Shown here in pieces: positions 42,693-52,449 of a stretch of 64,000 nucleotides of DNA (the first letter of the stretch is position 1; each line of letters opens with the position of its first letter). The notes beneath the pieces were generated by a model. That model saw only the letters and a program-made list of their open reading frames with translations. It did no database searches and was not told the DNA's origin. Made by a program: the position numbers and the translations under genes. The DNA comes from Aliarcobacter sp017996075 (GTDB lineage Bacteria > Campylobacterota > Campylobacteria > Campylobacterales > Arcobacteraceae), in NCBI RefSeq assembly GCF_051062515.1, contig NZ_JAMXEK010000003.1. One strand, given 5' to 3'.

Positions 42693-45026
42693 CTACTCTT
42701 TTTTTGCTTTTGTAGATACTTTTTTTGTTGTAATTTTTGTAGCTATTTTTCTAGTAGGTTTTTTTGAAACTTTGCTATCTTTTTCAATTATTTCTAAGCA
42801 TTCTTCTAGAGTTAAATTTTCAGCAACTTTTGTTTTTGGAATTTTGAAATTTTTTCTACCTTGTTTTATATAAGCTCCATATTGTCCATTCAAAATTTGG
42901 ATTTTCTCTTTTTCAAAATCTTTAATTAAAGCTTTACTTTTTGCTTCATCAATCTCTTCTATAATCTCTTTTGCTCTTATTTCATCAACTGTGTAAGGAT
43001 CATCATTTTTTAGTGAATAGTACTTTGTTTTAACTTGTAAATATGGACCAAATCTTCCAATATTTGCTTTAATTTCATTTCCACTATCATCAACTCCAAC
43101 AACTCTTGGAAGAGTAAACAAAAATAGAGCTTCATCAAGTGTAATTGTATCCATATTTAGTTTTTCAGGAATTGCTACAAATTTAGGTTTTTCTTCATCA
43201 TCTTTTGTTCCAATTTGAATAAAAGGTCCAAATCTTCCAACTCTAGCACTTACAGGTTTCCCAGATTTTGGGTCAATTCCCAATTCTCGCAACTGTAAAT
43301 AATCAGACTTACTGATATTTTCCTCTTTATCTTTAATAGTATCTTTAAACCCTGTATAAAAGTTCTTCATTACATCAACCCAAACTTTTTTACCCTCTGC
43401 TATTTCATCGAACTGTTCTTCGATTTTAGCTGTAAATCCAAGGTCAATAATATTTGAAAAATGATCAGTTAAAAAGCTATTTACAATCTCACCTGTAGGA
43501 GTAGGTGCTAATTTCTTATCTTCTGTTTTTACTACATATTCTCTTGCTTGAATAGTTGAAATAGTTGGAGCATAAGTTGATGGTCTTCCAATTCCTTCAC
43601 TTTCAAGTTTTTTTACCAAAGAAGCTTCAGTATATCTTGAAGGTGGTTTTGTAAAAAGTTGTTCACTATTTAAATTTTCTAGCTCTAAAACTGTACCAAC
43701 TTTTATATTTGGAAGAATTTTTTCAGCACTATCAAGTGCAGCTTCAGGATTATCACTTCCTTCTGTATAAGCTTTCATAAATCCAGCAAAAATAATTCTT
43801 TGCCCCTTAGTTTGAAACTCAAACTCTTTTTTAGCTCCAGCTTCTATTTTATATGTAGTATTTGCTATTTTTGCTTGTGCCATTTGAGTAGCAATTGTTC
43901 TTTTCCAAATTAAACTATATAGTTTATACTGAGCATTGTCTAAATACTGTTTTACGAGGCTTGGCTTTAAGCTCATATCAACAGGTCTTATAGCTTCATG
44001 GGCTTCTTGAGCACCCTTTGCAGTTGATTTAAAAGCTCTTGGTTTAGAAAGTGAATAATCTTTCCCATACTCCTCTTCTATCACTTTTTTTGCAGCAGTT
44101 GTTGCAACAGTTGAAAGATTTAAAGAGTCCGTTCTCATATAAGTTATTAAACCACCTGTATGATTTGGAATATTTGCAACATTTCCTTCATAAAGCTGTT
44201 GTGCTATCATCATAGTTTGAGCAACACTAAGTCCTATTTTTCTACTCGCTTCTTGCTGTAGTGTTGAAGTTGTAAATGGAGGTGCTGGATTTCTAAGGCT
44301 ATCTTTTTCTTCAATATCTACAAGTTTGAAATTCCCAGCATTTAAAGAAGTTTCAATTTCTCTAGCCTCTTTTTCATTTTTTACTTTTATATTTTTTCCA
44401 TCTTTTTTTGCTAATTCACTTGAAAGTTCTGGGTTTATAAAATCTGCTTTTATTTTCCAATACTCTTCAGGAACAAAAGCTCTTATCTCATTCTCTCTAT
44501 CTACAATTATTTTAACAGCAACACTTTGTACTCTTCCAGCACTTAAACCGTATCTTACTTTTTTCCACAAAAGTGGTGATAACTCATATCCAACTGCTCT
44601 ATCAAGTATTCTTCTTGCTTGTTGTGCATCTACGAGATTTTGGTCAACATCTCTTGGATTTTGCAAGGCTTTAAGTATCGCATCTTTTGTAATTTCGTGA
44701 AAAACTATTCTTTTTATTGGATTTTTTTCAATTTTAAGCGCAGGAATCAAATGCCAAGCAATAGCCTCTCCCTCTCTATCTTCATCGGCTGCGAGGTAGA
44801 TTGTTGTATCTTTTGATATTTGTTTTTTTAACTCTGTTATTACTTTTTTCTTATCATTACTTACTTGATAGTTTGGTTTGAAGTTATCTTCAGGATCAAA
44901 CCCTAAAGTTGATTTTGGTAAATCTCTAACATGCCCCATAGATGCCATAACTACATAATCAGAGCCTAAAAATTTTGATATTGTTTTTGCTTTTGCTGGA
45001 GATTCCACTATTACTAAATTTTTCAC
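42693..45026 (-). CDS. topA: DNA topoisomerase I
   Basis: Type IA topoisomerase, 777 aa. The N-terminal Toprim domain has LVIVESPAKAKTI and DEDREGEAIAWHL; the catalytic tyrosine is Y296 in GGLITYMRTDSLNLS. The C-terminal part has three Topo_C_Rpt-type repeats (RVGRFGPFIQIG, NIGRFGPYLQV, LNGQYGAYIK) in place of four-cysteine zinc fingers, then a Lys-rich tail. It removes negative supercoils. Confidence 0.97.
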   Translation of the reverse strand: MKNLVIVESPAKAKTISKFLGSDYVVMASMGHVRDLPKSTLGFDPEDNFKPNYQVSNDKKKVITELKKQISKDTTIYLAADEDREGEAIAWHLIPALKIEKNPIKRIVFHEITKDAILKALQNPRDVDQNLVDAQQARRILDRAVGYELSPLLWKKVRYGLSAGRVQSVAVKIIVDRENEIRAFVPEEYWKIKADFINPELSSELAKKDGKNIKVKNEKEAREIETSLNAGNFKLVDIEEKDSLRNPAPPFTTSTLQQEASRKIGLSVAQTMMIAQQLYEGNVANIPNHTGGLITYMRTDSLNLSTVATTAAKKVIEEEYGKDYSLSKPRAFKSTAKGAQEAHEAIRPVDMSLKPSLVKQYLDNAQYKLYSLIWKRTIATQMAQAKIANTTYKIEAGAKKEFEFQTKGQRIIFAGFMKAYTEGSDNPEAALDSAEKILPNIKVGTVLELENLNSEQLFTKPPSRYTEASLVKKLESEGIGRPSTYAPTISTIQAREYVVKTEDKKLAPTPTGEIVNSFLTDHFSNIIDLGFTAKIEEQFDEIAEGKKVWVDVMKNFYTGFKDTIKDKEENISKSDYLQLRELGIDPKSGKPVSARVGRFGPFIQIGTKDDEEKPKFVAIPEKLNMDTITLDEALFLFTLPRVVGVDDSGNEIKANIGRFGPYLQVKTKYYSLKNDDPYTVDEIRAKEIIEEIDEAKSKALIKDFEKEKIQILNGQYGAYIKQGRKNFKIPKTKVAENLTLEECLEIIEKDSKVSKKPTRKIATKITTKKVSTKAKKE

Positions 45027-45055
45027 TTAAATTGCCTTTTATTTATAAAAGTTTG

Positions 45056-45066
45056 CATTCTAACAT
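45056..45066 (-). promoter_or_regulatory. Candidate topA promoter (extended -10 TGTTAGAAT)
   Basis: On the minus strand TTATGTTAGAATGC lies about 30 bases before the topA ATG in the 120-bp topA-murB gap. I see nothing else in that gap. Confidence 0.4.
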
Positions 45067-45146
45067 AAAAAATGTAAGATTTTCTTATATGCTTTAAATA
45101 TTTATGATTTATTAATTTTAATGATAGTTTTTAACTTAGTATATAT

Positions 45147-45944
45147 CTACTCAAAAATTATAATCTCAGTTTCAAGCTCTATATTAAACTGCTCTTTTAC
45201 TTTTTGTTTTGCTAGATTTATCAAAGTTATCGCTTCATCAAATGTACCATTTCCATGATTTACTAAAAAATTTGCATGAGTATTTGAAAATTCCATATCT
45301 CCTATCTTTTTACCTTTTAGCCCAACTGCTTCTATAAGTCGTCCTGCAAAATCACCTTTTGGATTTTTAAAACAGCTTCCAGCACTAGCAATTTGTGGTT
45401 GATTATCCCTCATTTTTGTGAACTCATTTTGCATATCTTTTGAAAAACCTTTAGTTTTATGAAAAACTACTTCATAAACTATAGTATCAATTTTTGTCTG
45501 CCTATATGAAAAATCTACATTCTCTTTTTTTATATATCCATCTTTAGTTTTTATTGAGTGAATATAGTTAAAAATCTCCCAAGATTTTAAACCTGCATTC
45601 ATCTTTACAAGTCCACCAATATTTCCTGGTAACTTTGCCAAAAACTCCAAAGAAGCAATATCATTTTTTCTTGTATATGTAAGAAGTTTCCCACTACTTG
45701 TAGCACAACCAACATATAGCAAATTATCTTCATCTTTTATATAATCAAACTCTTCACCCAAAATTGCAAACTTTTTTTCACATTTTGGAGAGATAAGTAA
45801 ATTATTTCCTCTTCCAATTATCTGAAAATCTGAATAATCACCTACTTCATTTATAACTAAAACCTCTTTTTCTCCACCAATATGTATAGAAGAGTATCTT
45901 TTAAAATCTACTGTTTTATAGTAATTAGCTATTTTTTCACTCAT
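45147..45944 (-). CDS. murB: UDP-N-acetylenolpyruvoylglucosamine reductase
   Basis: Peptidoglycan precursor enzyme, 265 aa, the compact MurB found in Campylobacterota. FAD-binding segments IIGRGNNLLIS and LPGNIGGLVKMNAG are visible, as are ASAGSCFKNP (catalytic Ser) and IGDMEFSNTHANFLVN, and a final Glu-rich LETEIIIFE. It overlaps the mqnD-like gene by ATGA, so these unrelated pathway genes share a transcript. Confidence 0.93.
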   Translation of the reverse strand: MSEKIANYYKTVDFKRYSSIHIGGEKEVLVINEVGDYSDFQIIGRGNNLLISPKCEKKFAILGEEFDYIKDEDNLLYVGCATSSGKLLTYTRKNDIASLEFLAKLPGNIGGLVKMNAGLKSWEIFNYIHSIKTKDGYIKKENVDFSYRQTKIDTIVYEVVFHKTKGFSKDMQNEFTKMRDNQPQIASAGSCFKNPKGDFAGRLIEAVGLKGKKIGDMEFSNTHANFLVNHGNGTFDEAITLINLAKQKVKEQFNIELETEIIIFE

Positions 45945-46807
45945 CTAGCTCTTAACTCTTCATATTCGCTTGGGATTAAAAAATCTTCTGCTTTTATTAA
46001 ATTTTGGTAGTGTCCACTTTTATAACCTAACTCAAAAAGTTTATTTAGAGCTTTATATTGAATTTCACTCATTTTTACAGAGTTATCATTTGCATATAGA
46101 TCTAAATATTTATCTAAAGTTGTAGCATCTACACGAATTAAGCCTTTTTCTAAAAGCATAGGAGCTAGAGTTTTTCTATTTTTATTTGCTACATCAACAG
46201 CTTTTATAAGTACATTTTCATATTTTATAGCTTCAGTTAGAGTAATTGAACGACGAAGACACATCCCACCAAGAGGAAGTGGTAACTCTTCACCATTGCA
46301 AAGTTCTACCCAAATATCCCAAATCTCTCTTTCAACTTCAAGAAGACTGCTATAAGTTAAAATTGATTCATGAATTAAAACTCCTGCATCTACATCACCA
46401 TTTATTACAGCATTTTCAATATCTAAAAAGTTCATATAAGAAATTCTAGCATCTGGATAAGCTATTTTAAAAAGTAATGCATTTGTAGTAAACTCTCCAC
46501 TAAGAGCTACTTTGAAGTTTTTCTTTAGTTTTGCACCTTTCTTTTTGATAAGTTTTGGTCCGTACCCTTCCCCAAATGAAACAGCAGTTTTAAGCAAGGC
46601 AAAATCATCTTTAACAAAAGGATACAAAGCAAAAGAGATAGCACAAATGTCGTAAATCCCTTTTAGTGTAGCTTGATTTAAAGTCTCTATATCCAAAGCT
46701 ATATTTTCAAATTTTACTTCGGGTAAACTAACCCAGCCAAACTTGATTGCATAATACATAAATATATCATCTGCATCAGGAGAGTGCCCTACACTAATAA
46801 TTCTCAA
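45941..46807 (-). CDS. mqnD: 1,4-dihydroxy-6-naphthoate synthase-like (MqnD) menaquinone enzyme
   Basis: A 288-aa periplasmic-binding-fold enzyme of the MqnA/MqnD family without a signal peptide. The SVGHSPDADDIFMYYAI opening, LDIETLNQATLKGIYDICAIS and SFGEGYGPKLI are the MqnD pattern. MqnD works in the futalosine route to menaquinone, the route used by Campylobacterota. ATGA overlaps on both sides. Confidence 0.9.
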   Translation of the reverse strand: MRIISVGHSPDADDIFMYYAIKFGWVSLPEVKFENIALDIETLNQATLKGIYDICAISFALYPFVKDDFALLKTAVSFGEGYGPKLIKKKGAKLKKNFKVALSGEFTTNALLFKIAYPDARISYMNFLDIENAVINGDVDAGVLIHESILTYSSLLEVEREIWDIWVELCNGEELPLPLGGMCLRRSITLTEAIKYENVLIKAVDVANKNRKTLAPMLLEKGLIRVDATTLDKYLDLYANDNSVKMSEIQYKALNKLFELGYKSGHYQNLIKAEDFLIPSEYEELRAR

Positions 46808-47574
46808 TTTTGCTCCTTATTTAAAACAATTTTTGCAAATCTATAATTTGATGTTGGATTTGATATTAAAGCAATAGTTCCCAAAAGGTTTTTATCTAAA
46901 ACTAGCTCTTTTTTATATATTTTATCATCTATTTTAAAACTAGCCATATCACCACTTTTTAATTTTGCAATATTTAAAAAAGTTTGACTAGCAACTATCT
47001 TTTCGTTTGTTTGCATATTTGTAAAATAAACTAAAGTTCCATTAAATGTTTGTAAATCATCAATTTCATCTAAAGATAAATCAGAACAAGAATTTACTTT
47101 TTCTTCAAAAGTTTTATCACTAAATATAAGTTCAAAATCTGTATATTTTTTAATATTTGCTAGAAGTTTTACAATATTTTCAACTCTTTCGTGATTGATT
47201 AAATCATCACCAACAAAAAGAGCTCTTTTTGAAGCTTCTTCAAATTTTGCAAAAGCCTCCTCAAACTCCTCTTCTCCTGCACTACTTTCAGCTGATAAAT
47301 ACCCAATATCAAGATTTTCTAAAAATTCTTTTTGCTCTTTTGGTAAATTTTTTGCAAAAAAATTAAAAATCAGAGCCAAAATAGCCTCTTCGCTTGCTAC
47401 TTCATATTTTATAAATTGATCATAAAAATCTTTTAATTCAAAATTATCAATTGGGTGCATATATATAAAAGTAGCACTATTTTTAATAGCTTTTTTTAAA
47501 CTATTTTTAAACTCCTCATCTTCAAAAAATGCCCCAACACTTAAAATATAATCATAATTTTCTATAATTTTCAC
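46804..47574 (-). CDS. Uncharacterised protein, possibly related to NADH-quinone oxidoreductase subunit G
   Basis: A 256-aa cytoplasmic protein I do not firmly recognise. ATFIYMHPIDNFELKDFYDQ, KYEVASEEAILALI and a beta-rich C-terminus with GDMASFKIDDKIYKKELV and LGTIALIS are reminiscent of segments of NuoG from related bacteria, but no iron-sulfur cysteine motifs are present. It could be a detached NuoG-like domain or something unrelated. It lies immediately before mqnD with an ATGA overlap, which would fit a quinone or respiration link. Confidence 0.55.
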   Translation of the reverse strand: MKIIENYDYILSVGAFFEDEEFKNSLKKAIKNSATFIYMHPIDNFELKDFYDQFIKYEVASEEAILALIFNFFAKNLPKEQKEFLENLDIGYLSAESSAGEEEFEEAFAKFEEASKRALFVGDDLINHERVENIVKLLANIKKYTDFELIFSDKTFEEKVNSCSDLSLDEIDDLQTFNGTLVYFTNMQTNEKIVASQTFLNIAKLKSGDMASFKIDDKIYKKELVLDKNLLGTIALISNPTSNYRFAKIVLNKEQN

Positions 47575-47585
47575 TAATCTTCCTT

Positions 47586-49319
47586 TTAAAAAAATCCAAC
47601 TTTTGTTTCACTATCAAACTGACCTTTTTTCTCTTTACTTATTTGCTCTTCAAAATCTTTTAGAGTAAAAACTGCATCTTCTAAAACAGCTAGTTTATAA
47701 GCTGTATTTTTAATAACCAACTCTATTTGACCACCTGTAAGCTCATGTTTTGCAATTTTTTCAAAATCAAAATCTTTTTCTAATGGCAAAGTTGCTGGAA
47801 TTAGTTTTTTCCAAAGCTCTAATCTTTGCTCATGATTTGGTTTTACAAACTCAATTTTATAGTTAAATCTTCTTGAAAATGCTTTATCAAGATTTTCAAG
47901 CAAATTTGTAGTTGCTATTAAAATTCCATCAAATCTCTCAATTTGTTCCAAAAATATATTTTGCATTTGATTATGCATCTTATCCGCACTACTTCCAGTT
48001 CCACTACTTCTTGAGCTTAAAAATTGATCTGCTTCATTTAAAAGTAATACTGGTTCCGTTTTTGTTTGCTCTTTTATCTCATTATATTTATCAAAAATAT
48101 TTCGTACATTTTTTTCACTCTCGCCTATATACATTGATAAAATTTTAGAGCAATCAAAACTTAAAACCTCTTTTTTTAGGGACTTTGCAAGAGCTAAAGC
48201 TGTGATTGTTTTTCCAGTTCCAGCAACTCCATAAAAAATTATTTTTGCATCTATTCCTCTTTTTTTATCTTTTATTCCCCAAGCTTTTAGCCTATTTATA
48301 ACACTTTTATCTACTTGTTTTAAAAGATTATTTAAAGTCTCTTTTGTTTTTGGATTTAAAACAACATCTTCTAAACTTTTTTGTGCAGAAATTAACTCAA
48401 ACATCTCTTGATCTTTTATAATTGTTTCAAGTTTTATTTTTGAAACTGTTGAGCCTTTTTTATTTGGATGAGATATTTTATACAAAACTTCATCTGGAAT
48501 ATAAAAGTTTCTATTTATTCCACCAAATGGTGTTAAAACCTCATCATAATCAACCAAATTTTTTGAAATCAAAGTTGAACTCTCTTCAAGTAAACTTCTA
48601 TATTTTATCTTCTCATAATCATCATTTGATATTAGCTCAAGCAGATAGTTCATCTCTCTTAATGTTCCATCTCCACCGCTATACTCCTCTTTTAAAAGAG
48701 CCAAAAATAGTATTTTCTCTTGCTCATCCAAGCCTTGTTCTTTAAAAAATTCTTCTATTAAAATCTTGTTTGTAGTTGCATTTATTCTATCTTTTATTCT
48801 ATTTTCTACAAGTAAAAGTTTATTTTTTAATCTATTTGAACTAGGAGAATTTATATCAAAATTTCTTTTTACAATATTTAGTTGTTGAGTGATATCAATT
48901 TTTAAAAATTGGTCTTGAAGATACTCTAAGTGGTCACTATAATTTTTTATTTCAGGTAATACAAACTCACTATTTCCACTTTCAAGCATTTTTAAATATG
49001 CACTAGAAAGTGCTACACTTGAGTTTATAAGTTCTAATTTTGAAGCTTCATTTAATTTTACTTGATCAAAAGCAACTTGAATCAACCATCCATACTCAAG
49101 CAAAGATTTTATCAAACTTAGTTTTTCTAAATGTTCATATTTTTCAATACTATAAAACTGTCCTAAAATATCAATTGTACTTAGTACATCTCTTCCATTT
49201 ATATACTCTTTTGAGAGGTACTGCAAAATTTTTGCTTCTTCTAAACTACATTTTAGCTGATTAAAAAATTTTGTTTTTTCAACATTTTTTGCCTTTAAAA
49301 AATCAATTACCTCTTGCAT
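47586..49319 (-). CDS. AAA+ ATPase with long N-terminal domain
   Basis: A 577-aa protein. The first roughly 330 residues are helical and unrecognised. A single AAA module follows: Walker A GVAGTGKT at about 364-371, Walker B VLLLNEADQF with Asn in place of the usual Asp but the catalytic Glu kept, ATTNLLENLDKAFSRRF (sensor 1 and arginine finger), and TGGQIELVIKNTA (sensor 2). This resembles the FtsH/Vps4-type AAA proteins of Campylobacterota with no assigned function. First gene of the minus block toward topA. Confidence 0.82.
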   Translation of the reverse strand: MQEVIDFLKAKNVEKTKFFNQLKCSLEEAKILQYLSKEYINGRDVLSTIDILGQFYSIEKYEHLEKLSLIKSLLEYGWLIQVAFDQVKLNEASKLELINSSVALSSAYLKMLESGNSEFVLPEIKNYSDHLEYLQDQFLKIDITQQLNIVKRNFDINSPSSNRLKNKLLLVENRIKDRINATTNKILIEEFFKEQGLDEQEKILFLALLKEEYSGGDGTLREMNYLLELISNDDYEKIKYRSLLEESSTLISKNLVDYDEVLTPFGGINRNFYIPDEVLYKISHPNKKGSTVSKIKLETIIKDQEMFELISAQKSLEDVVLNPKTKETLNNLLKQVDKSVINRLKAWGIKDKKRGIDAKIIFYGVAGTGKTITALALAKSLKKEVLSFDCSKILSMYIGESEKNVRNIFDKYNEIKEQTKTEPVLLLNEADQFLSSRSSGTGSSADKMHNQMQNIFLEQIERFDGILIATTNLLENLDKAFSRRFNYKIEFVKPNHEQRLELWKKLIPATLPLEKDFDFEKIAKHELTGGQIELVIKNTAYKLAVLEDAVFTLKDFEEQISKEKKGQFDSETKVGFF

Positions 49320-49396
49320 AAAACCCTTACAAATATTAATTTAATTAAGCATATATATTATCTTAAATCGTCTTAACTACAAATGAATAAAAAAAT

Positions 49397-49404
49397 GATA
49401 AAAT
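49397..49404 (+). promoter_or_regulatory. Candidate promoter (-10 GATAAAAT) for the Sel1 lipoprotein pair
   Basis: AATGATAAAATAC lies about 33 bases ahead of the preferred ATG at 49437, with AAAGGAG six to ten bases before that ATG. Confidence 0.45.
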
Positions 49405-49436
49405 ACAAACATTTATTTTTAAAGGAGACTTTTATT

Positions 49437-50051
49437 ATGCTAAAAGTTATTAAGTTCTCTTCTATTTTTATAGTTTTATCTATTTTTACTGCTTGTGCTG
49501 GTCATAAAAAAGCTATGGAAGTTTTGCCAAACGAATTAGAACAGTTAAATCAAGATTGCAAAAGAGATAGCTTGGCTTTTGAGTTAGATTGTTATGATTT
49601 TATAGCTACTAAAAATAGTTTTGCAATGCTAAGACTTGGAATTGATGCTCAAGATAAGGGAAGACCTGCTGAAGCCTTTGAAAGATATACAAAAGCACAA
49701 AAAGCTGGTAATTTCTATGCAAATGCACTTTTATCAACTCTTTATGGTAATGGTTTAGGTGTAGAATTTGATGAAAAAAAATCTATAAATCTTCTAAAAG
49801 ATGTTGAAGATGTTGATCCAATTGCAGCTTATAGATTATCTTACTACTATTTTTCAAATGGAAATCCACAAAAAGCTATAGAACTTCTTGAATATGCTGC
49901 TACAAATGAAGTAAAAGATGCTCAAAAAGATTTAATTTTAGTTTATACAAATGGTCAATATATTGAACAAAACGATGAAAAAGCTCTTTTTTATGATAAT
50001 TTATATCAAGATGGAAAAGAAGATTTTACAAAAAAAATTTATGGTAGATAG
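49437..50051 (+). CDS. Sel1-repeat lipoprotein
   Basis: A 204-aa protein. The signal peptide MLKVIKFSSIFIVLSIFTAC ends at a lipobox cysteine followed by AGHKK. The mature part has Sel1/TPR-like helices (GRPAEAFERYTKAQKAGN, ANALLSTLYGNGLGVEFDEK, AAYRLSYYYFSNGNPQKAI). AAAGGAG before ATG 49437 decides the start over an upstream ATG at 49383. The next gene is a paralogue three bases downstream. Likely an envelope-anchored protein-binding lipoprotein. Confidence 0.85.
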   Translation: MLKVIKFSSIFIVLSIFTACAGHKKAMEVLPNELEQLNQDCKRDSLAFELDCYDFIATKNSFAMLRLGIDAQDKGRPAEAFERYTKAQKAGNFYANALLSTLYGNGLGVEFDEKKSINLLKDVEDVDPIAAYRLSYYYFSNGNPQKAIELLEYAATNEVKDAQKDLILVYTNGQYIEQNDEKALFYDNLYQDGKEDFTKKIYGR

Positions 50052-50054
50052 TAG

Positions 50055-50693
50055 ATGAGAAATTATATTTTATTACCAATTTTTACTATTTTTCTTTTTA
50101 GTGCTTGTTCTTTTAAAATGCCAGAATTTCTAACTTTTTCGGATATAAATTATGATGAGCTTCTAAAAGAAGCAAATATTTGTCAAGATTTAGATACTCA
50201 AAAAGAGAAGTTAGATTGTTATAAAAAAATTGAAAATAGTAACTCTTTTGCACAAATTAGGCTAGGAACTTATTATTCAACAAAAAACGACTATAAAGAG
50301 AGTTTAAAATACCTAAATATGGCTGATGAGAATAAAAATCTCTATGCAAAATTGCCATTAGCTCTTTTATACTACAAAGGAGAAGGAGTTAAAAAAGATA
50401 TAAATAAATCTTTTGAACTTCTAAAAGAGTCTAGCGATATTGACCCTATTGCAGCATTTCAGTTATCAAGATTTTATCTTCAAGGGATAAATACAAAAAT
50501 AGATAATGAAAAAGGTATAGATTTACTTGAATTTTCTGCTCAAAATGGAGTATTTCAAGCTCAAGAGTTATTGTCAAATGTCTATAAACAAGGACTTTAT
50601 GGAGTTGCAAAAGACCAGATCAAATATGAGTATTGGCTAAAAAAAGCTAGTTCTAACAAAGAGGACAAAAACTCAAATATTTATATCTTCTAG
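50055..50693 (+). CDS. Sel1-repeat lipoprotein, paralogue of the preceding gene
   Basis: A 212-aa protein. The signal MRNYILLPIFTIFLFSAC has a lipobox cysteine at 18. The mature part shares CQDLDTQKEKLDCYKKIENS-like and IDPIAAFQLSRFYLQG segments with the upstream gene (CKRDSLAFELDCYDFI, VDPIAAYRLSYYYFSNG). Sel1-type repeats continue to the end. The pair probably arose by tandem duplication and forms a two-gene operon. Confidence 0.85.
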   Translation: MRNYILLPIFTIFLFSACSFKMPEFLTFSDINYDELLKEANICQDLDTQKEKLDCYKKIENSNSFAQIRLGTYYSTKNDYKESLKYLNMADENKNLYAKLPLALLYYKGEGVKKDINKSFELLKESSDIDPIAAFQLSRFYLQGINTKIDNEKGIDLLEFSAQNGVFQAQELLSNVYKQGLYGVAKDQIKYEYWLKKASSNKEDKNSNIYIF

Positions 50694-50736
50694 ATTTTTT
50701 TAAAAAGGTCGCAAATCCTATTTTAAAGAGTAAAAG

Positions 50737-52365
50737 ATGATAAAAAGTAATATCTTTTCAGGGCTTACTGTTGGAATTATTGCATTGCCTTTATCTATGG
50801 CACTTGCAATTGCAACTGGAGTTCCACCTCAACTTGGTCTTTATACAGCAATTGTTGCAGGAATTTTAGCAGCTATTTTTGGAAGTAGTAAAGTAAATAT
50901 TTCTGGACCAACTGCTGCTTTTATTGTTATTTTAATCCCTATAGTTCAACAATTTGGTATAACAGGGCTACTTTTGTGCGGATTTTTATCTGGTATTATT
51001 TTAGTTTTAGTTGGACTTTTTAAACTTGGTAACTTAATAGAGCTAGTTCCTTATCCAGTAACAGTTGGTTTTACATCTGGAATTGCAGTTGTAATTGCAA
51101 CTTTACAAATAAAAGATTTTTTTGGGCTTACTATAGAGAATTTTAGTGGAACTTATATTGATAAAATTGTTTTACTCTACAACTCTTTTTCTACATTTAA
51201 TCTTTTTGAGTTTTTAACTGCAAGTGCAACGCTATTTTTACTAATAATTTGGAGAAAAACAAAAAGTAAAATTCCAGCTGCTTTGGTTGCTTTAGGAGTT
51301 GTTACAATTTTTGTAGCTTTTTTTAACTCTTTTTATGGTTTAAATATTTCAACAATAAACTCTACTTTTACTTATGTTATAGATGGAGTAACAGCAAATG
51401 GAATTCCTCCAATTCCTCTACAATTTTCTCTTCCTTGGGAGTTTTTAAAACCTCATGAAATAAATATTGATTTACTAATAAAACTTCTTCCTCATGCAAT
51501 TGCAATTGCAATTTTGGGGGCTTTGGAATCACTTTTATGTGCGGTTATAAGTGATGCTATGACTGGAAATAAGACAGACCCAAATAAAGAGTTAATAGGA
51601 CAAGGAATTGCAAATATGGTAGTGCCATTTTTTGGAGGAATTCCTGCAACTGCAGCAATTGCAAGAACTGTTGCAAATATAAATTCAGGAGGAACAACAA
51701 AATTATCTTCAATAGTTCACTCTATTTTTATATTGATTTCGATTTTATTAATTGCTCCAATTATCTCATATCTTCCAATGGCTGCACTATCTGCTTTACT
51801 ACTTATGGTTGCTTGGAATATGAGTGAAGTTAAACACTTTGTAAATATTTTAAAAACTGCACCAAAAGATGATATTTATGTACTTCTAACATGTTTTTCT
51901 TTAACTGTTTTAATAGATATGGAAGTTGCTGTTGCTGTTGGAATTGGTCTTGCATCAATACTATTTATCAAACGAACTATTGATTTATACTCTATTGAGC
52001 TTGTAAGTGAAAATCTGGAAACACATAAAGATATGCCAAAAGATATTTTAATATATGATATCAATGGACCTATGTTTTTTGGTGCTGCTCAAAAAGCTTT
52101 AAAAACTTTAGTAAATATAAATGAAGAAAAAAATATTATAATACTAAATATGAAAAATGTATCAATGCTTGATATGACAGCAATGGTTGCTTTAAAATCA
52201 ATAGTAGATAGCTTTGAAGCCAAAAATAAAAAGCTAATATTTGCAGGATTAAATCAAAATGTTTTAAAAAAATTAGAGCGTGCAAATTTTGATTATGTTA
52301 CAACTTTTTCAAATATAAATGATGCTATTGAGTATGCAATGCATAAAAAGAATTTTATTCAATAA
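50737..52365 (+). CDS. SulP-family anion transporter
   Basis: A 542-aa inner-membrane protein with about 10-12 hydrophobic segments (for example GLTVGIIALPLSMALAIATG, the SulP signature near residue 10) and a C-terminal STAS domain from about 430 (DILIYDINGPMFFGAAQKAL, IIILNMKNVSMLDMTAMVAL). The substrate may be sulfate, bicarbonate or a dicarboxylate; sequence alone does not tell. Monocistronic as far as seen. Confidence 0.92.
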   Translation: MIKSNIFSGLTVGIIALPLSMALAIATGVPPQLGLYTAIVAGILAAIFGSSKVNISGPTAAFIVILIPIVQQFGITGLLLCGFLSGIILVLVGLFKLGNLIELVPYPVTVGFTSGIAVVIATLQIKDFFGLTIENFSGTYIDKIVLLYNSFSTFNLFEFLTASATLFLLIIWRKTKSKIPAALVALGVVTIFVAFFNSFYGLNISTINSTFTYVIDGVTANGIPPIPLQFSLPWEFLKPHEINIDLLIKLLPHAIAIAILGALESLLCAVISDAMTGNKTDPNKELIGQGIANMVVPFFGGIPATAAIARTVANINSGGTTKLSSIVHSIFILISILLIAPIISYLPMAALSALLLMVAWNMSEVKHFVNILKTAPKDDIYVLLTCFSLTVLIDMEVAVAVGIGLASILFIKRTIDLYSIELVSENLETHKDMPKDILIYDINGPMFFGAAQKALKTLVNINEEKNIIILNMKNVSMLDMTAMVALKSIVDSFEAKNKKLIFAGLNQNVLKKLERANFDYVTTFSNINDAIEYAMHKKNFIQ

Positions 52366-52449
52366 TTAAATTAAGATATTGATTTTAAACAATATCTACT
52401 AATTTCTTTTAAGATAGACTCCATTTTATTTAAATAAAAGGAGTTTTCT

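Noticed and set aside
45027..45146. topA-murB gap considered for a tRNA or small RNA
   Set aside because: Only AT-rich sequence and a promoter-like element are visible; no cloverleaf or conserved TTCGA arm was found.
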